Of a DNA stretch of 64,000 nucleotides, positions 1 through 7,822 are shown in pieces. The stretch covers positions 2,108,001-2,172,000 of the forward strand of contig NZ_CP147915.1 of NCBI RefSeq assembly GCF_039645585.1, written 5' to 3'. Numbering within the stretch: the first letter of the stretch is position 1; every line of letters starts with the position of its first letter. The position numbers and the translations under genes were made by a program. The DNA is from Sulfurimonas sp. HSL-1656 (lineage in GTDB: Bacteria; Campylobacterota; Campylobacteria; Campylobacterales; Sulfurimonadaceae). The notes under the pieces are model-generated. The model made no database searches and was not told where the DNA came from. It was given only the letters and a program-made list of their open reading frames with translations.

Positions 1-845
1 TCGGTGTAGCGCACCGTTTCGGTGATGACCCCCCGGATGAACGCCGCGTACTCTTCGGCAAAGACCTCTTTGACGTCGTCGGTATCGTGGTGCATCTCGA
101 TATGCTTGTCCGCCTCGATCAGCAGCGGCTGCAGCTCCGTCCAGAGGGGCAGGTCGTGCAGGGTGCGGTAGGTCTTTTTCTCGTTCTGAAGCAGGTTGAT
201 CGCGATGTTGCGGTTGGAGATCGCCGCGCTGAACCGGTGCTCGTCCAGGTAGGAGGCGATCAGGCCGATCTCCTCCTCAACCGCCTCGGAGAAGATCAGC
301 TTCGGCTCCTGGTAGGGGGCCTCGTGCACGGCGATCACGGACTCGATCAGTGTTTCGATCCCCGACTTGGCTGCCGCGGAGACCCGTACGGCCGTCAACC
401 CCAGCAGTTGCGAGAGGTACTCGTAGTCGATCCGGATCCCTTCGCGGTCCGCCTCGTCGCTCATATTGAGCGCGAGCACCATCTTCTTGTTCATCGTCAT
501 CAGTTCGGCGGTGAGCTGGAGGTTCTTCTCCAGGTTTGTCGAATCGACGACGTTGATCATCAGATCGTACGCTTCGTTGCAGAGAAAATCGTGGGTGACG
601 CGCTCCTCGATGGAGTAGTCGGTGAAAGCGTAGGTGCCCGGAAGGTCTACGATGGTGAAATGGAAATCCTTATAGTCGAAGAAGACCTCGGATTTCTCGA
701 CGGTGACACCGCTGAAGTTGCCCACGTGCAGACGGGCGTCGCTGATGGCGTTGATGAGCATGCTTTTACCGACGTTGGGCTGGCCGACGAGGGCGATGCG
801 GATATGCTTTTCGGTGACGGGGCAGACAGGCGTGTTACTGGGCAT
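1..845 (-). CDS. feoB: Ferrous iron transporter FeoB, N-terminal part (cut by window edge)
   Basis: FeoB moves Fe2+ across the inner membrane and carries a cytosolic G-protein domain at its N-terminus. About 281 residues are visible on the minus strand. The G1 loop GQPNVGKS lies at residues 21-28, followed by the switch-like DLPGTYAF and the G4 motif NMSD. A helical spacer follows, and the membrane permease domain lies beyond base 1. I chose the ATG at 843-845. It overlaps the feoA stop codon by 11 bases, so the two genes are translationally coupled. Neighbouring feoA and a possible Fur box upstream support iron regulation. The family call is secure; only the C-terminal part is unseen. Confidence 0.96.
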   Translation of the reverse strand, partial: MPSNTPVCPVTEKHIRIALVGQPNVGKSMLINAISDARLHVGNFSGVTVEKSEVFFDYKDFHFTIVDLPGTYAFTDYSIEERVTHDFLCNEAYDLMINVVDSTNLEKNLQLTAELMTMNKKMVLALNMSDEADREGIRIDYEYLSQLLGLTAVRVSAAAKSGIETLIESVIAVHEAPYQEPKLIFSEAVEEEIGLIASYLDEHRFSAAISNRNIAINLLQNEKKTYRTLHDLPLWTELQPLLIEADKHIEMHHDTDDVKEVFAEEYAAFIRGVITETVRYT

Positions 846-1065
846 CGGCATTGACCTCGATCAGTTCGGCTTCCTCTTTGCGCAGGGCGAGGCGCATCCG
901 GCCCACCTTGATCTCCACGGTACTTTTGGCCGGGGCAAAGCCCATCAGCTCGACCCGTGCCCCTTTCATCACGCCGAAGGAGACAAGACGCTGTTTCAAA
1001 GGCCCCTGGGCATGCAGCTTGACGATCGTGGCGCTGCACCCTTTCATACACTCTGTCAATTTCAC
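835..1065 (-). CDS. feoA: Ferrous iron transport accessory protein FeoA
   Basis: This 76-residue protein is a single SH3-like FeoA domain, thought to modulate FeoB at the cytoplasmic face. The typical features are present: a C-x5-LxxxGPLKQRLVSFGVMKGA-like turn in the first half, and a beta-strand region with VEIKVGRMRLALRKEEAELI near the end. Length is normal for the family. It is the first gene of feoAB, transcribed leftward from the AT-rich gap at 1066-1140, and its stop codon overlaps the feoB start. Confidence 0.93.
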   Translation of the reverse strand: MKLTECMKGCSATIVKLHAQGPLKQRLVSFGVMKGARVELMGFAPAKSTVEIKVGRMRLALRKEEAELIEVNADAQ

Positions 1066-1100
1066 TGTTACCCGAGTCCCGTCCTGATTGGTTTCTAAAT

Positions 1101-1119
1101 GATAATAAAAATCAAATTA
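1101..1119. promoter_or_regulatory. Possible Fur box upstream of feoAB
   Basis: The 19 bases starting GATAAT match 13 of 19 positions of the classical Fur consensus GATAATGATAATCATTATC. They lie in the only AT-rich stretch upstream of feoA, 36 bases before its start codon. Iron-dependent repression of feoAB by Fur is well known in bacteria. The assignment here rests on sequence resemblance alone. Confidence 0.42.
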
Positions 1120-1196
1120 ATTTAGACTAAATTAGCGGTGCTAATCCTTTGGCCGTATTATACCTGCCCCGCCGCCGATTTTTCCGCTTCGTTTGC

Positions 1197-1202
1197 TATA
1201 AT
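1197..1202 (+). promoter_or_regulatory. -10 box of pssA (predicted leaderless)
   Basis: A perfect TATAAT preceded by TTTGC ends six bases before the pssA ATG at 1209. Transcription would then start at or next to the start codon, leaving no room for a ribosome binding site. An alternative upstream -10-like TATTAT lies at 1156-1161. Confidence 0.6.
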
Positions 1203-1208
1203 GGCGCC

Positions 1209-1763
1209 ATGAAATTTCTTTACCGTGCCGACAACCATTTCAACCTGGCCAACCTCTTTACGATGGTCAATATCGCCAGCGGGCTCCTCGCTGTCTATTT
1301 CATCAGCCAGAACAACTTCTTCACCGCGATCATCTTCGCCTGGATCGGCGGGGCCTTCGACATTTTCGACGGCAAAATCGCCCGGAAGTATGCCCTTTCG
1401 AACGAGTTCGGCATCCAGCTCGACTCTTTCGCAGACTTCCTCTCGTTCGTCCTCGTCCCCGTTTTCCTGATCTTCCAGGCCGTTTACTCGGGCCTCGACG
1501 GCGCCGCGCTGCTCGTCGCGGGTGCAGTCAGCATCTACTACGTCGTCAGCGGCCTGCGCCGGCTGATCCAGTTCAACATCAACGCCGAAGAGGGGACGGT
1601 CGAAAAGTACTTTACCGGCGTCCCCACCCCGCTGGGGGCCATTCTGCTCTGGCTTGCCTATCTTACGGCGGCCTATGACGTGACCAATGCCACCATCGTC
1701 ATGGGGGCGATGCTGCTGATCGGATGGCTGCTCAACTCGAAGGTGAAGGTTCCCCACCCGTAA
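1209..1763 (+). CDS. pssA: CDP-diacylglycerol--serine O-phosphatidyltransferase (type II)
   Basis: This integral membrane enzyme makes phosphatidylserine, the precursor of phosphatidylethanolamine, from CDP-diacylglycerol and serine. The 184-residue protein carries the CDP-alcohol phosphotransferase signature D54-G55-x2-A58-R59-x8-G68-x3-D72-x3-D76. The blocks SGLRRLIQFNI, FTGVPTP and SKVKVPHP correspond to the Bacillus-type PssA subfamily. About five or six hydrophobic segments are visible. The frame is open back to 1149, but the ATG at 1209 gives the conserved N-terminus. That ATG lies six bases after a TATAAT box and has no Shine-Dalgarno sequence. The 3' end overlaps the convergent small gene at 1732-1956 by 32 bases. 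Other CDP-alcohol transferases cannot be fully excluded. Confidence 0.83.
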   Translation: MKFLYRADNHFNLANLFTMVNIASGLLAVYFISQNNFFTAIIFAWIGGAFDIFDGKIARKYALSNEFGIQLDSFADFLSFVLVPVFLIFQAVYSGLDGAALLVAGAVSIYYVVSGLRRLIQFNINAEEGTVEKYFTGVPTPLGAILLWLAYLTAAYDVTNATIVMGAMLLIGWLLNSKVKVPHP

Positions 1764-1956
1764 GCTCCTGGCGGAACCGGCATTCGCCCACGGTCACCGT
1801 TTTGCCCGTTTTCGTCGCTTCCAGCACGTAGGCGAGCAGCCCTTCCGGGTCCGCCCCGTCCATCTCCTCACTTAGAATGCGCAACGCATCCTCCCGCCGG
1901 GTCGGGACCCAGCGCGTCTCTTTGATGAAACAGGTCAGCAGTGTCGGCCTCTTCAT
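1732..1956 (-). CDS. Small conserved-looking protein of unknown function
   Basis: This 74-residue, soluble, charged protein resembles no family I can name. Its ATG overlaps the stop codon of the upstream kinase-like gene by four bases (ATGA), which argues that it is a real translated cistron of the same operon. It has one Cys near each end (LLTCFIKE and GECRFRQE). The sequence shows no membrane segment or signal peptide. It overlaps the convergent pssA by 32 bases. Confidence 0.6.
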   Translation of the reverse strand: MKRPTLLTCFIKETRWVPTRREDALRILSEEMDGADPEGLLAYVLEATKTGKTVTVGECRFRQELTGGEPSPSS

Positions 1957-2933
1957 TCCGTCTCCTCCGCCTGGTGTTTACCGATCTTCAGATAGAAACA
2001 GGCGCCTTCGTCGATATTGTCGAAGATCAGTTCGCCGTTGCAGTGCTCTTCGACGATGTTGCGCGCCATGTAGAGTCCGAGTCCGGCCGAACGGTTCTTT
2101 GTCGAAAAATAGGGTTCGAAGATCCTGTCGGCAATCCCCGCTTCCACCCCGCCGGCATTGTCGCAGAGGCGGATGACGATAAACTGTCCCGTTTCATAGC
2201 ATTCGACCTCGACACGCGGCAGCGCGACGCGCCGTTCCACCAGGGCATCCTTCGCGTTCTGCAGCAGACTGATCAGCACCCGAATGATCTCGTTGCGATA
2301 CAGCGGCAAGGTCTTGGAACACTCCAGGTGCGTTTCGACACTTATGCCAGCGTCAGTAAACTCCAGCGCCAGCAACGCCAGCGCGCTTCTGACGCTCTCA
2401 CTGAGATCCACCGCCTCGCGCGCGGTATCGATACGGAAAAACTCCTCCCACTCCTCAAGGCTCTCGAGCATCGACGTCGCGATCAGCGCAGCCGACTCCA
2501 GCCGCCCCGACGTCGGTCCCTCCTCTTCATGGAGTGACGCGAGCCGCTGCAGCGGTTCGCGCCAGCGGCTGCCGACCAGCCTGACCGTTTCGTCCATGGC
2601 CTGGGTGACCGAACGTTGTATCCCCTGACGGTCCATGCGGCGCTGCGCTTCCACGGCCTCCTGCACCCTCGTTTCAACGTTCGCATTGAACTCCCGCAGG
2701 GCATTGTCGCGAAGCTGTACCTGTTCGCGGTGCCGCACCAGGAGGGCATACCCCCAGTAACCCGAAATAAAAACGGAAAGCAGGGTCATCAGGGCGATCA
2801 GCGCCGCGCCGATGACCATCTCATCCTGCGCCAGCGTCTTCCCGAACACGGCATAGAGGATGGCGCCGGCGAGCAGCGCGAAGAGCACGGGGACGATGGC
2901 GGTCATCCACGGGATCAGGCCGTCGCGCTTCAT
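1953..2933 (-). CDS. Membrane histidine-kinase-like protein lacking the phosphoacceptor His
   Basis: This 326-residue protein has two N-terminal membrane segments (about residues 9-30 and 39-65), a coiled-coil stretch and a C-terminal GHKL ATPase domain. The ATP-binding motifs look intact: the N-box in LLQNAKDAL, DNAGGV (G1) and AGLGLYMARN (G2). The dimerisation/H-box region reads GSRWREPLQRL, where Campylobacterota kinases normally have AHQWRQPLN. The phosphorylated His is therefore replaced by Ser. No sensor domain of any size fits between the two membrane segments. The gene overlaps rmuC upstream and the small gene downstream by ATGA, and no response regulator lies nearby. It may be a pseudokinase, an unusual kinase or a partner for another kinase. 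Confidence 0.8.
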   Translation of the reverse strand: MKRDGLIPWMTAIVPVLFALLAGAILYAVFGKTLAQDEMVIGAALIALMTLLSVFISGYWGYALLVRHREQVQLRDNALREFNANVETRVQEAVEAQRRMDRQGIQRSVTQAMDETVRLVGSRWREPLQRLASLHEEEGPTSGRLESAALIATSMLESLEEWEEFFRIDTAREAVDLSESVRSALALLALEFTDAGISVETHLECSKTLPLYRNEIIRVLISLLQNAKDALVERRVALPRVEVECYETGQFIVIRLCDNAGGVEAGIADRIFEPYFSTKNRSAGLGLYMARNIVEEHCNGELIFDNIDEGACFYLKIGKHQAEETE

Positions 2934-4318
2934 TCCGCCCCCTCGTCGTCACTGCCCGGCAACGCCTTTTTCGGGCTGAGGCCGAGCTTCTTCATCTGGT
3001 CAGCACGGCGGATCAGGTTCCCCTTGCCTTTGGCCAGTTTGTTCATCGCGCCTTCCCACTGTGCCTGGGTCTTGCCCAGCTGGTCGCCGATGCGTTCCAT
3101 ATCCTCGACGAAGCCGACGAACTTGTCATACAGCGCCTCCGCCTGCCGTGCGATCTCCGCGGCATTTTGCTGCTGCTGCTCGGTCCGCCAGATATTCTCG
3201 ATGGTGCGCAGCGTCGCCAGCAGGGTCGAGGGACTGACGATGATGATCCGTGCATCGTACGCCTTTTTGAAGAGGCCGCTGTCGTTTTGCAGCGCCAGGT
3301 GGAAAGCGCCCTCGATCGGCATGAAGAGCAGGACGAAGTCCAGTGTACGCATCCCCGGCAGGTTTTCGTACCGTTTCTCGGAAAGGCCCTTGATATGCGC
3401 ATTGATCGAGAGGAGGTGCTGGCGCAGTGCACGGCTCTTCGCCTCCGGGTCGTCGCTGCTCATAAACTGTTCGTAGGCGACAAGCGAGACCTTGGAGTCG
3501 ATAATGACGCAGCGCTCCTGCGGCAGGAAAACGACGACGTCCGGGCGCAGCATGTTCCCCTTGTCGTCTTTGTAGGTCCCCTGGGTCTCGTACTCGTGGC
3601 CCGGCCGGAGCCCCGAACTCTCCAGCACCCGTTCCAGGACGATCTCGCCCCAGTTCCCCTGGGTCTTCGTCTCCCCCTTGAGGGCGTTGGTCAGGTTGAG
3701 TGCATCCTCCGCGATCCGTTCGTTGAGGACCTTCAGGCGCTCGATCTCGCTTTTGAGCAGGTGGCGTTCCTTGCTCTCCTCCACATACTGGTTCTGCGTC
3801 TGTTTCGAAAAGGCGTCGATCTGTTCGCGGAAAGGTTTGAGCAGCAGCTGCAGCTGCTGCTGGTTCGCGGCGTCGAAAGTCTTCGCCTTCTGTTCGAAGA
3901 TCCGGTGTGCCAGCCCTTCGAACTGGGCGCCGAGGGCCTGCTTCGCCTCGTCAAGGAGGCGCAGCTGCTCCGTATGCTGCTTTTGCGCCTCTTCAAAGCG
4001 TGTCTGCAGCACCGCGAATTCGCGTTCAAGGCTTTGGTGGTCGCGCCGGGTCTGCTCAAGCTGCCGTTCCCGCGCCTCGACGCTGCCGCGCAGACGCGTC
4101 TCCTCCTGCTCCCGCCATGCCAGCGTATCGCTCAGGCGGATGTTTTCCTGGTCACGCTGCTGCAGTGCCGCCTGTTTCGCTTCGGCGACTTCCCGCAGCG
4201 CTTCGAGCGCTTCGCCGCGACGGCGGAGCTGTACGAGCAGATATACCACCGCACCCGCCAGCAGCAGGATCAGCAGAAGAGGAACGATCACAAGAGGGGT
4301 CAAGGTTTCTACAGACAC
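2930..4318 (-). CDS. rmuC: DNA recombination protein RmuC
   Basis: RmuC proteins are thought to act as nuclease-related factors limiting recombination at inverted repeats; the biochemistry is poorly known. This 462-residue protein has one N-terminal membrane anchor (about residues 8-29). A long coiled coil follows (about 30-200), and then the conserved RmuC core. The core is recognisable from the blocks GNWGEIVLERVLESSGL, RPDVVVFLP, IDSKVSL and FMPIEGAF. Length fits the family. It is the first gene of the leftward operon with the kinase-like protein, overlapping it by four bases, and has a candidate promoter at 4349-4354. Confidence 0.93.
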   Translation of the reverse strand: MSVETLTPLVIVPLLLILLLAGAVVYLLVQLRRRGEALEALREVAEAKQAALQQRDQENIRLSDTLAWREQEETRLRGSVEARERQLEQTRRDHQSLEREFAVLQTRFEEAQKQHTEQLRLLDEAKQALGAQFEGLAHRIFEQKAKTFDAANQQQLQLLLKPFREQIDAFSKQTQNQYVEESKERHLLKSEIERLKVLNERIAEDALNLTNALKGETKTQGNWGEIVLERVLESSGLRPGHEYETQGTYKDDKGNMLRPDVVVFLPQERCVIIDSKVSLVAYEQFMSSDDPEAKSRALRQHLLSINAHIKGLSEKRYENLPGMRTLDFVLLFMPIEGAFHLALQNDSGLFKKAYDARIIIVSPSTLLATLRTIENIWRTEQQQQNAAEIARQAEALYDKFVGFVEDMERIGDQLGKTQAQWEGAMNKLAKGKGNLIRRADQMKKLGLSPKKALPGSDDEGAE

Positions 4319-4348
4319 GGCTTACTTTTGTTCTGGATTTTGATATTG

Positions 4349-4354
4349 ATTATA
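4349..4354 (-). promoter_or_regulatory. -10 box upstream of rmuC
   Basis: Read on the minus strand, this is TATAAT inside an AT-rich 82-base gap between lon and rmuC. It lies 31 bases upstream of the rmuC start codon. No good -35 is visible, as is usual for sigma-70 promoters in this phylum. Confidence 0.5.
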
Positions 4355-4400
4355 GTGAGAAAATAATTAGGGAAGCGTAAATAGGGCAGCCCGGGAGGGC

Positions 4401-6824
4401 TTACTCCGGCAGGAGGGTCAGTTTGATTACCTCTTCGATCCGTTCGACCGGCACTATAGTCACCACCTCTTTGACCTCATCGGGGATCTCGTCGAGGTCG
4501 CGGTCATAGTTCTTTTTCGGGATGAGCGCCGTGTGCATGCCCGCCTTGTGCGCGGCGATCAGTTTCTCTTTGAGACCGCCGATGGGCAGGACGTTGCCGC
4601 TGAGCGACACCTCGCCCGTCATCGCGATCCCCGCGCGGACCGCCTTGTTGCTCAGGATGGAGGCGATCGCCGTGCTCATCGCGATCCCCGCACTCGGGCC
4701 GTCTTTGGGCGTCGCACCGTCAGGGACGTGGATGTGCAGGTCATAGCGCTTGTAGACCTCGCTGGCATCGAGCGCCGTCTGCTCCTCCTGCTCTTTGAAC
4801 GTCTTCGGGATGATGGCGTGGTCGACTTTGACCTTCCCGTTGTCGATGAGGGTTTTGACGACGCTCATCGCGATGCGCGCCGACTCTTTCATCACCTCGC
4901 CGAGGCTGCCGGTGAGCTGCATCTGCCCCTTGCCCTTGATCCGGATCGTCTCGATCTTGAGCACGTCCCCGCCGACGGCGGTCCAGGCCAGACCGTTGAC
5001 GACGCCGACACGGTTGACGTTGTCCGTCTTCTCGATTTCGAAGACGGTCTTGTCCATGAACTCCTTGAGATTCTTGAGCGATACCGAAACCTTCGTCAGC
5101 GACGGATCTTCCAGGATCATCTTCGCCGATTTACGGGCGATATCGGCAATGCGGCGGCGCAGGTTACGTACACCGGCCTCGCGGGTGTAGCTGTGGATCA
5201 GCTCTTTCATCGCCGATGCCGACACCGTCACTTCCTGTTTTTTCAGGCCGTGTTTTTTCAGCTCCTGCGGCAGCAGGTAGCGTTTGGCGATCTCGTACTT
5301 CTCCTGGGGCGTGTAGCTGCTCACCCCGATAAACTCCATCCGGTCGCGCAGCGGCGCGGGAATCCGGCCGACGTCGTTCGCCGTCGCGATGAAGATCACC
5401 TGGCTCAGGTCCAGGTCGAAGTTGACGAAGTAGTCGCGGAAGTGGCTGTTCTGCTCGGGGTCGAGGATCTCGAGCAGGGCCGCCGTCGGGTCGCCGCGGT
5501 GGGACATGCCGACCTTGTCGATCTCGTCGAGGACGACGACGGGGTTCATCTTTTTCGCATCGATGATCCCCTGGATGATCCGGCCCGGCATCGCGCCGAT
5601 ATAGGTACGGCGGTGCCCGCGCAGTTCGTTGACGTCTTCAAGCCCGCCCAGGGCGATCCGCACCAGCGGCCGTTTGAGCGCCGTGGCGATGGAGTTGGCC
5701 AGAGAGGTTTTTCCCACACCCGGAGGGCCCGCAAAACAGAGGATCGCGCTGCCGCCCTTCTGCGCGCTCTTGCCGCGCAGCTCCATCAGCTCCTTGACGG
5801 CAAAGAACTCGGCAATGCGCTTCTTCGGTTTCTCCAGGGAGAAGTGGTCCGCATCGAGCTGGGACTCGACGTTCTCGATCTTGAGGGCTTTTTTGGCGTA
5901 CTTGCCAAACGGGATCTCCAGCACCCACTCCAGGTACCCCTGGATCATCCCCGCATCGGCGGAGTCGGGGTGCAGCCGCGCATAGCGGTCGAGCTGCTTG
6001 GAGATCTCTTTATAGGCGTCCTCGCCCATATGCTCCTTCATCCCTTCGAGCTGTTTGCGGTACTCGGCGATCTCTTCTTCGCGCTGGTTGTCGACGCCCA
6101 GCTCCTGCTGGATCTCTTTGAGCTGCTCCTTGAGGAAGTACTCCTTGTTGATCTGCTCCATCTTCGTATTGACTTTGGTGCGGATCTCGCGCTGCAGCTT
6201 GCTCGCCTCGATCTCTTCGATCAGGTAGTCAATGAGCAGCAGCAGGCGCCGCTCGGTATCCGCCTCGACGAACATCTCGTAGGCGCGCTGTTTCGGCAGC
6301 TTGACCGTGCTGCAGATCAGATCGGCGATGCGGTTGTACTCCTGGGTCTCCTCGATGGTGCGCAGCAGGTCCGGCGGAAAGAAGTTGCTCACCTGCGACA
6401 GGGCACGTACCTTTTCGCGCACAACCTCCAGGATCGCGTCCATCTTGATCTCGTTGACCGCCTTGGGGTCGATGGTGTCGACCAGGACGCGCAGCGGATC
6501 TTCCGCACGCCCTTCCATCACTTTGCCCCGTGCCAGCCCCTGGAAAAGGACCTTCACCCGGCCGTCGGGCAGGGAGACCTTGCGCATAATGGAACCGATC
6601 ACCCCGGCGTCATGAATGCTCTCGAAGGTGCGTTCGCCCTCCTGCCCCTCTTTTGTCGGACAGACGATGACCAGGGAGTCGTGTTCGATCGCATGGGTGA
6701 CGGCCGCGATGTTCTCGTCGTCTTTGAGAAACAGCGGGGAGATCATAAACGGGTAGAGGAACAGCCCGTCTTCAAAGATGACCGGCAGTTCGGTCGGGAA
6801 ACTTGCATAATGATCCAATTGCAT
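4401..6824 (-). CDS. lon: ATP-dependent Lon protease
   Basis: Lon is a cytosolic AAA+ serine protease that degrades misfolded and regulatory proteins. The 807-residue length is normal. Order of domains: N-terminal LON substrate-binding domain (start to about 200), coiled-coil region, AAA+ module with Walker A GPPGVGKTS and Walker B VVVLDEIDK, and C-terminal protease domain. The catalytic Ser sits in DGPSAGIAM and the catalytic Lys in GGLKEKLIAAH. The ATG shares one base with the bamD stop codon (TAATG), so lon is probably translated from the bamD-lon message. A short GC-rich hairpin at 4388-4401 touches the stop codon and may contribute to termination. Confidence 0.97.
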   Translation of the reverse strand: MQLDHYASFPTELPVIFEDGLFLYPFMISPLFLKDDENIAAVTHAIEHDSLVIVCPTKEGQEGERTFESIHDAGVIGSIMRKVSLPDGRVKVLFQGLARGKVMEGRAEDPLRVLVDTIDPKAVNEIKMDAILEVVREKVRALSQVSNFFPPDLLRTIEETQEYNRIADLICSTVKLPKQRAYEMFVEADTERRLLLLIDYLIEEIEASKLQREIRTKVNTKMEQINKEYFLKEQLKEIQQELGVDNQREEEIAEYRKQLEGMKEHMGEDAYKEISKQLDRYARLHPDSADAGMIQGYLEWVLEIPFGKYAKKALKIENVESQLDADHFSLEKPKKRIAEFFAVKELMELRGKSAQKGGSAILCFAGPPGVGKTSLANSIATALKRPLVRIALGGLEDVNELRGHRRTYIGAMPGRIIQGIIDAKKMNPVVVLDEIDKVGMSHRGDPTAALLEILDPEQNSHFRDYFVNFDLDLSQVIFIATANDVGRIPAPLRDRMEFIGVSSYTPQEKYEIAKRYLLPQELKKHGLKKQEVTVSASAMKELIHSYTREAGVRNLRRRIADIARKSAKMILEDPSLTKVSVSLKNLKEFMDKTVFEIEKTDNVNRVGVVNGLAWTAVGGDVLKIETIRIKGKGQMQLTGSLGEVMKESARIAMSVVKTLIDNGKVKVDHAIIPKTFKEQEEQTALDASEVYKRYDLHIHVPDGATPKDGPSAGIAMSTAIASILSNKAVRAGIAMTGEVSLSGNVLPIGGLKEKLIAAHKAGMHTALIPKKNYDRDLDEIPDEVKEVVTIVPVERIEEVIKLTLLPE

Positions 6825-7576
6825 TACTCTTCCTTCATATCGGTTCGGTTTTCATCCGCACTATCGTCATAGCGGTGGCGGGAGACGACGCTCTGGGTGT
6901 CGGGAATGATGAAGGCGTACCAGCTTCCGTGGCCGTCGCCTTCGAAAATACTGCGGTACCACGCCGTCTGCGCCGGGTCCACTTCATTCCAGTCGATCCA
7001 CGGCTGGGGTTTCTTCTCGCGGTAGAAAGTCGCCCCCTTCGGTTTGTCCAGCCGGTCGTACAGTTCGGCGATCGATTCGTTCAGGGCCGCTTCGGCCAGA
7101 TAGAGCCTTGTGACCATCGTATCGACGACGGGTGCATACGTCGAACGGGGGTAGCGGCGCATAAAGGTCTCGCCCTCCGTGATCGCCTCGTTGATCAGCC
7201 CCTGGTCGCGGCGCGGGTTCGGCAGTGCCATGTACTTGGCCTTGACCTTCATATACTCGGCATATTCGCGTTCAGCCGGGGTTGCATAGCGCTTGATGTA
7301 CTCGGTCAGGAAGTGCTCGGCGAGCAGGTACTCCTCCGCCTGGAGGTGCGAGATCGCCATGATCATCGTCGCCTCGGGCAGCAGCAGCGAACCGATATGT
7401 TCGCTCTGCAGCGAGCTGTAGTAGTTGTCCGCTTTGTCCAGGTTGCCGTCGGAAACGGCCGCGACCATCTTCTCATACCAGTACGCGGCCGGCTTGTTAT
7501 ATTCGTCCAGTTCTTTCGTACAGCCGCCCAGCAGGAGCAGCAGCGTAAACAGGGTTGCAATCGTTTTTTTAATCAT
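6824..7576 (-). CDS. bamD: Outer membrane assembly lipoprotein BamD
   Basis: BamD is the essential lipoprotein of the BAM complex that folds beta-barrel proteins into the outer membrane. The 250-residue product starts with a lipoprotein signal whose lipobox reads LLGGC (Cys at about residue 19). TPR-like helical repeats follow, such as YWYEKMVAAVSDGNLDKADNYYSSL and LAEHFLTEYIKRYAT (each longer block described here in part). The frame is open to 7597. I chose the ATG at 7576 because GGGAGA lies just upstream and the signal peptide then starts correctly. It lies directly upstream of lon. Confidence 0.88.
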   Translation of the reverse strand: MIKKTIATLFTLLLLLGGCTKELDEYNKPAAYWYEKMVAAVSDGNLDKADNYYSSLQSEHIGSLLLPEATMIMAISHLQAEEYLLAEHFLTEYIKRYATPAEREYAEYMKVKAKYMALPNPRRDQGLINEAITEGETFMRRYPRSTYAPVVDTMVTRLYLAEAALNESIAELYDRLDKPKGATFYREKKPQPWIDWNEVDPAQTAWYRSIFEGDGHGSWYAFIIPDTQSVVSRHRYDDSADENRTDMKEE

Positions 7577-7608
7577 TCTCTCCCACACGGGTTCCAAAAA
7601 GTGAAGCC

Positions 7609-7614
7609 ATTTTA
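7609..7614 (-). promoter_or_regulatory. -10 box of bamD-lon
   Basis: The minus strand reads TTTTCGC followed by TAAAAT, the recurring promoter pattern of this window. It lies 32 bases upstream of the chosen bamD start. Confidence 0.5.
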
Positions 7615-7687
7615 GCGAAAAAAGTTAAAGGGACGCGCCGCGGCGTGCCCACAATCCCGCACACACCGCAAAAGGGAAAAATTTCGC

Positions 7688-7822
7688 TATAATTGCACTA
7701 AAATTTACCGGGCCCGATCAAACTGTCTTTCCTGCTCTTTAAGCCGCTTCAGAAAATGCAACTCTTTTTTGATTCACTTCAGTCGCAACGATGGTTTAGC
7801 CGTGTCCGTTTCAAGAGAGAAA
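7688..7822 (+). promoter_or_regulatory. Promoter and long 5' leader of the DEAD-box helicase gene
   Basis: TATAAT at 7688-7693 is preceded by TTTCGC. The chosen start codon is at 7823, so the transcript would carry about 120 untranslated bases. Long leaders are common in cold-shock-type RNA helicase genes, where they take part in temperature or autoregulatory control. No defined riboswitch fold was recognised. Confidence 0.5.

Noticed and set aside
4533-6872. A 779-residue open frame on the plus strand
   Set aside because: It is the complement of lon. The product is rich in D, R, H and L, as is typical of antisense frames in GC-rich genes, with no domain recognised.
7694-7822. A defined riboswitch in the helicase leader
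   Set aside because: No known aptamer core could be matched by eye; recorded only as a long leader.
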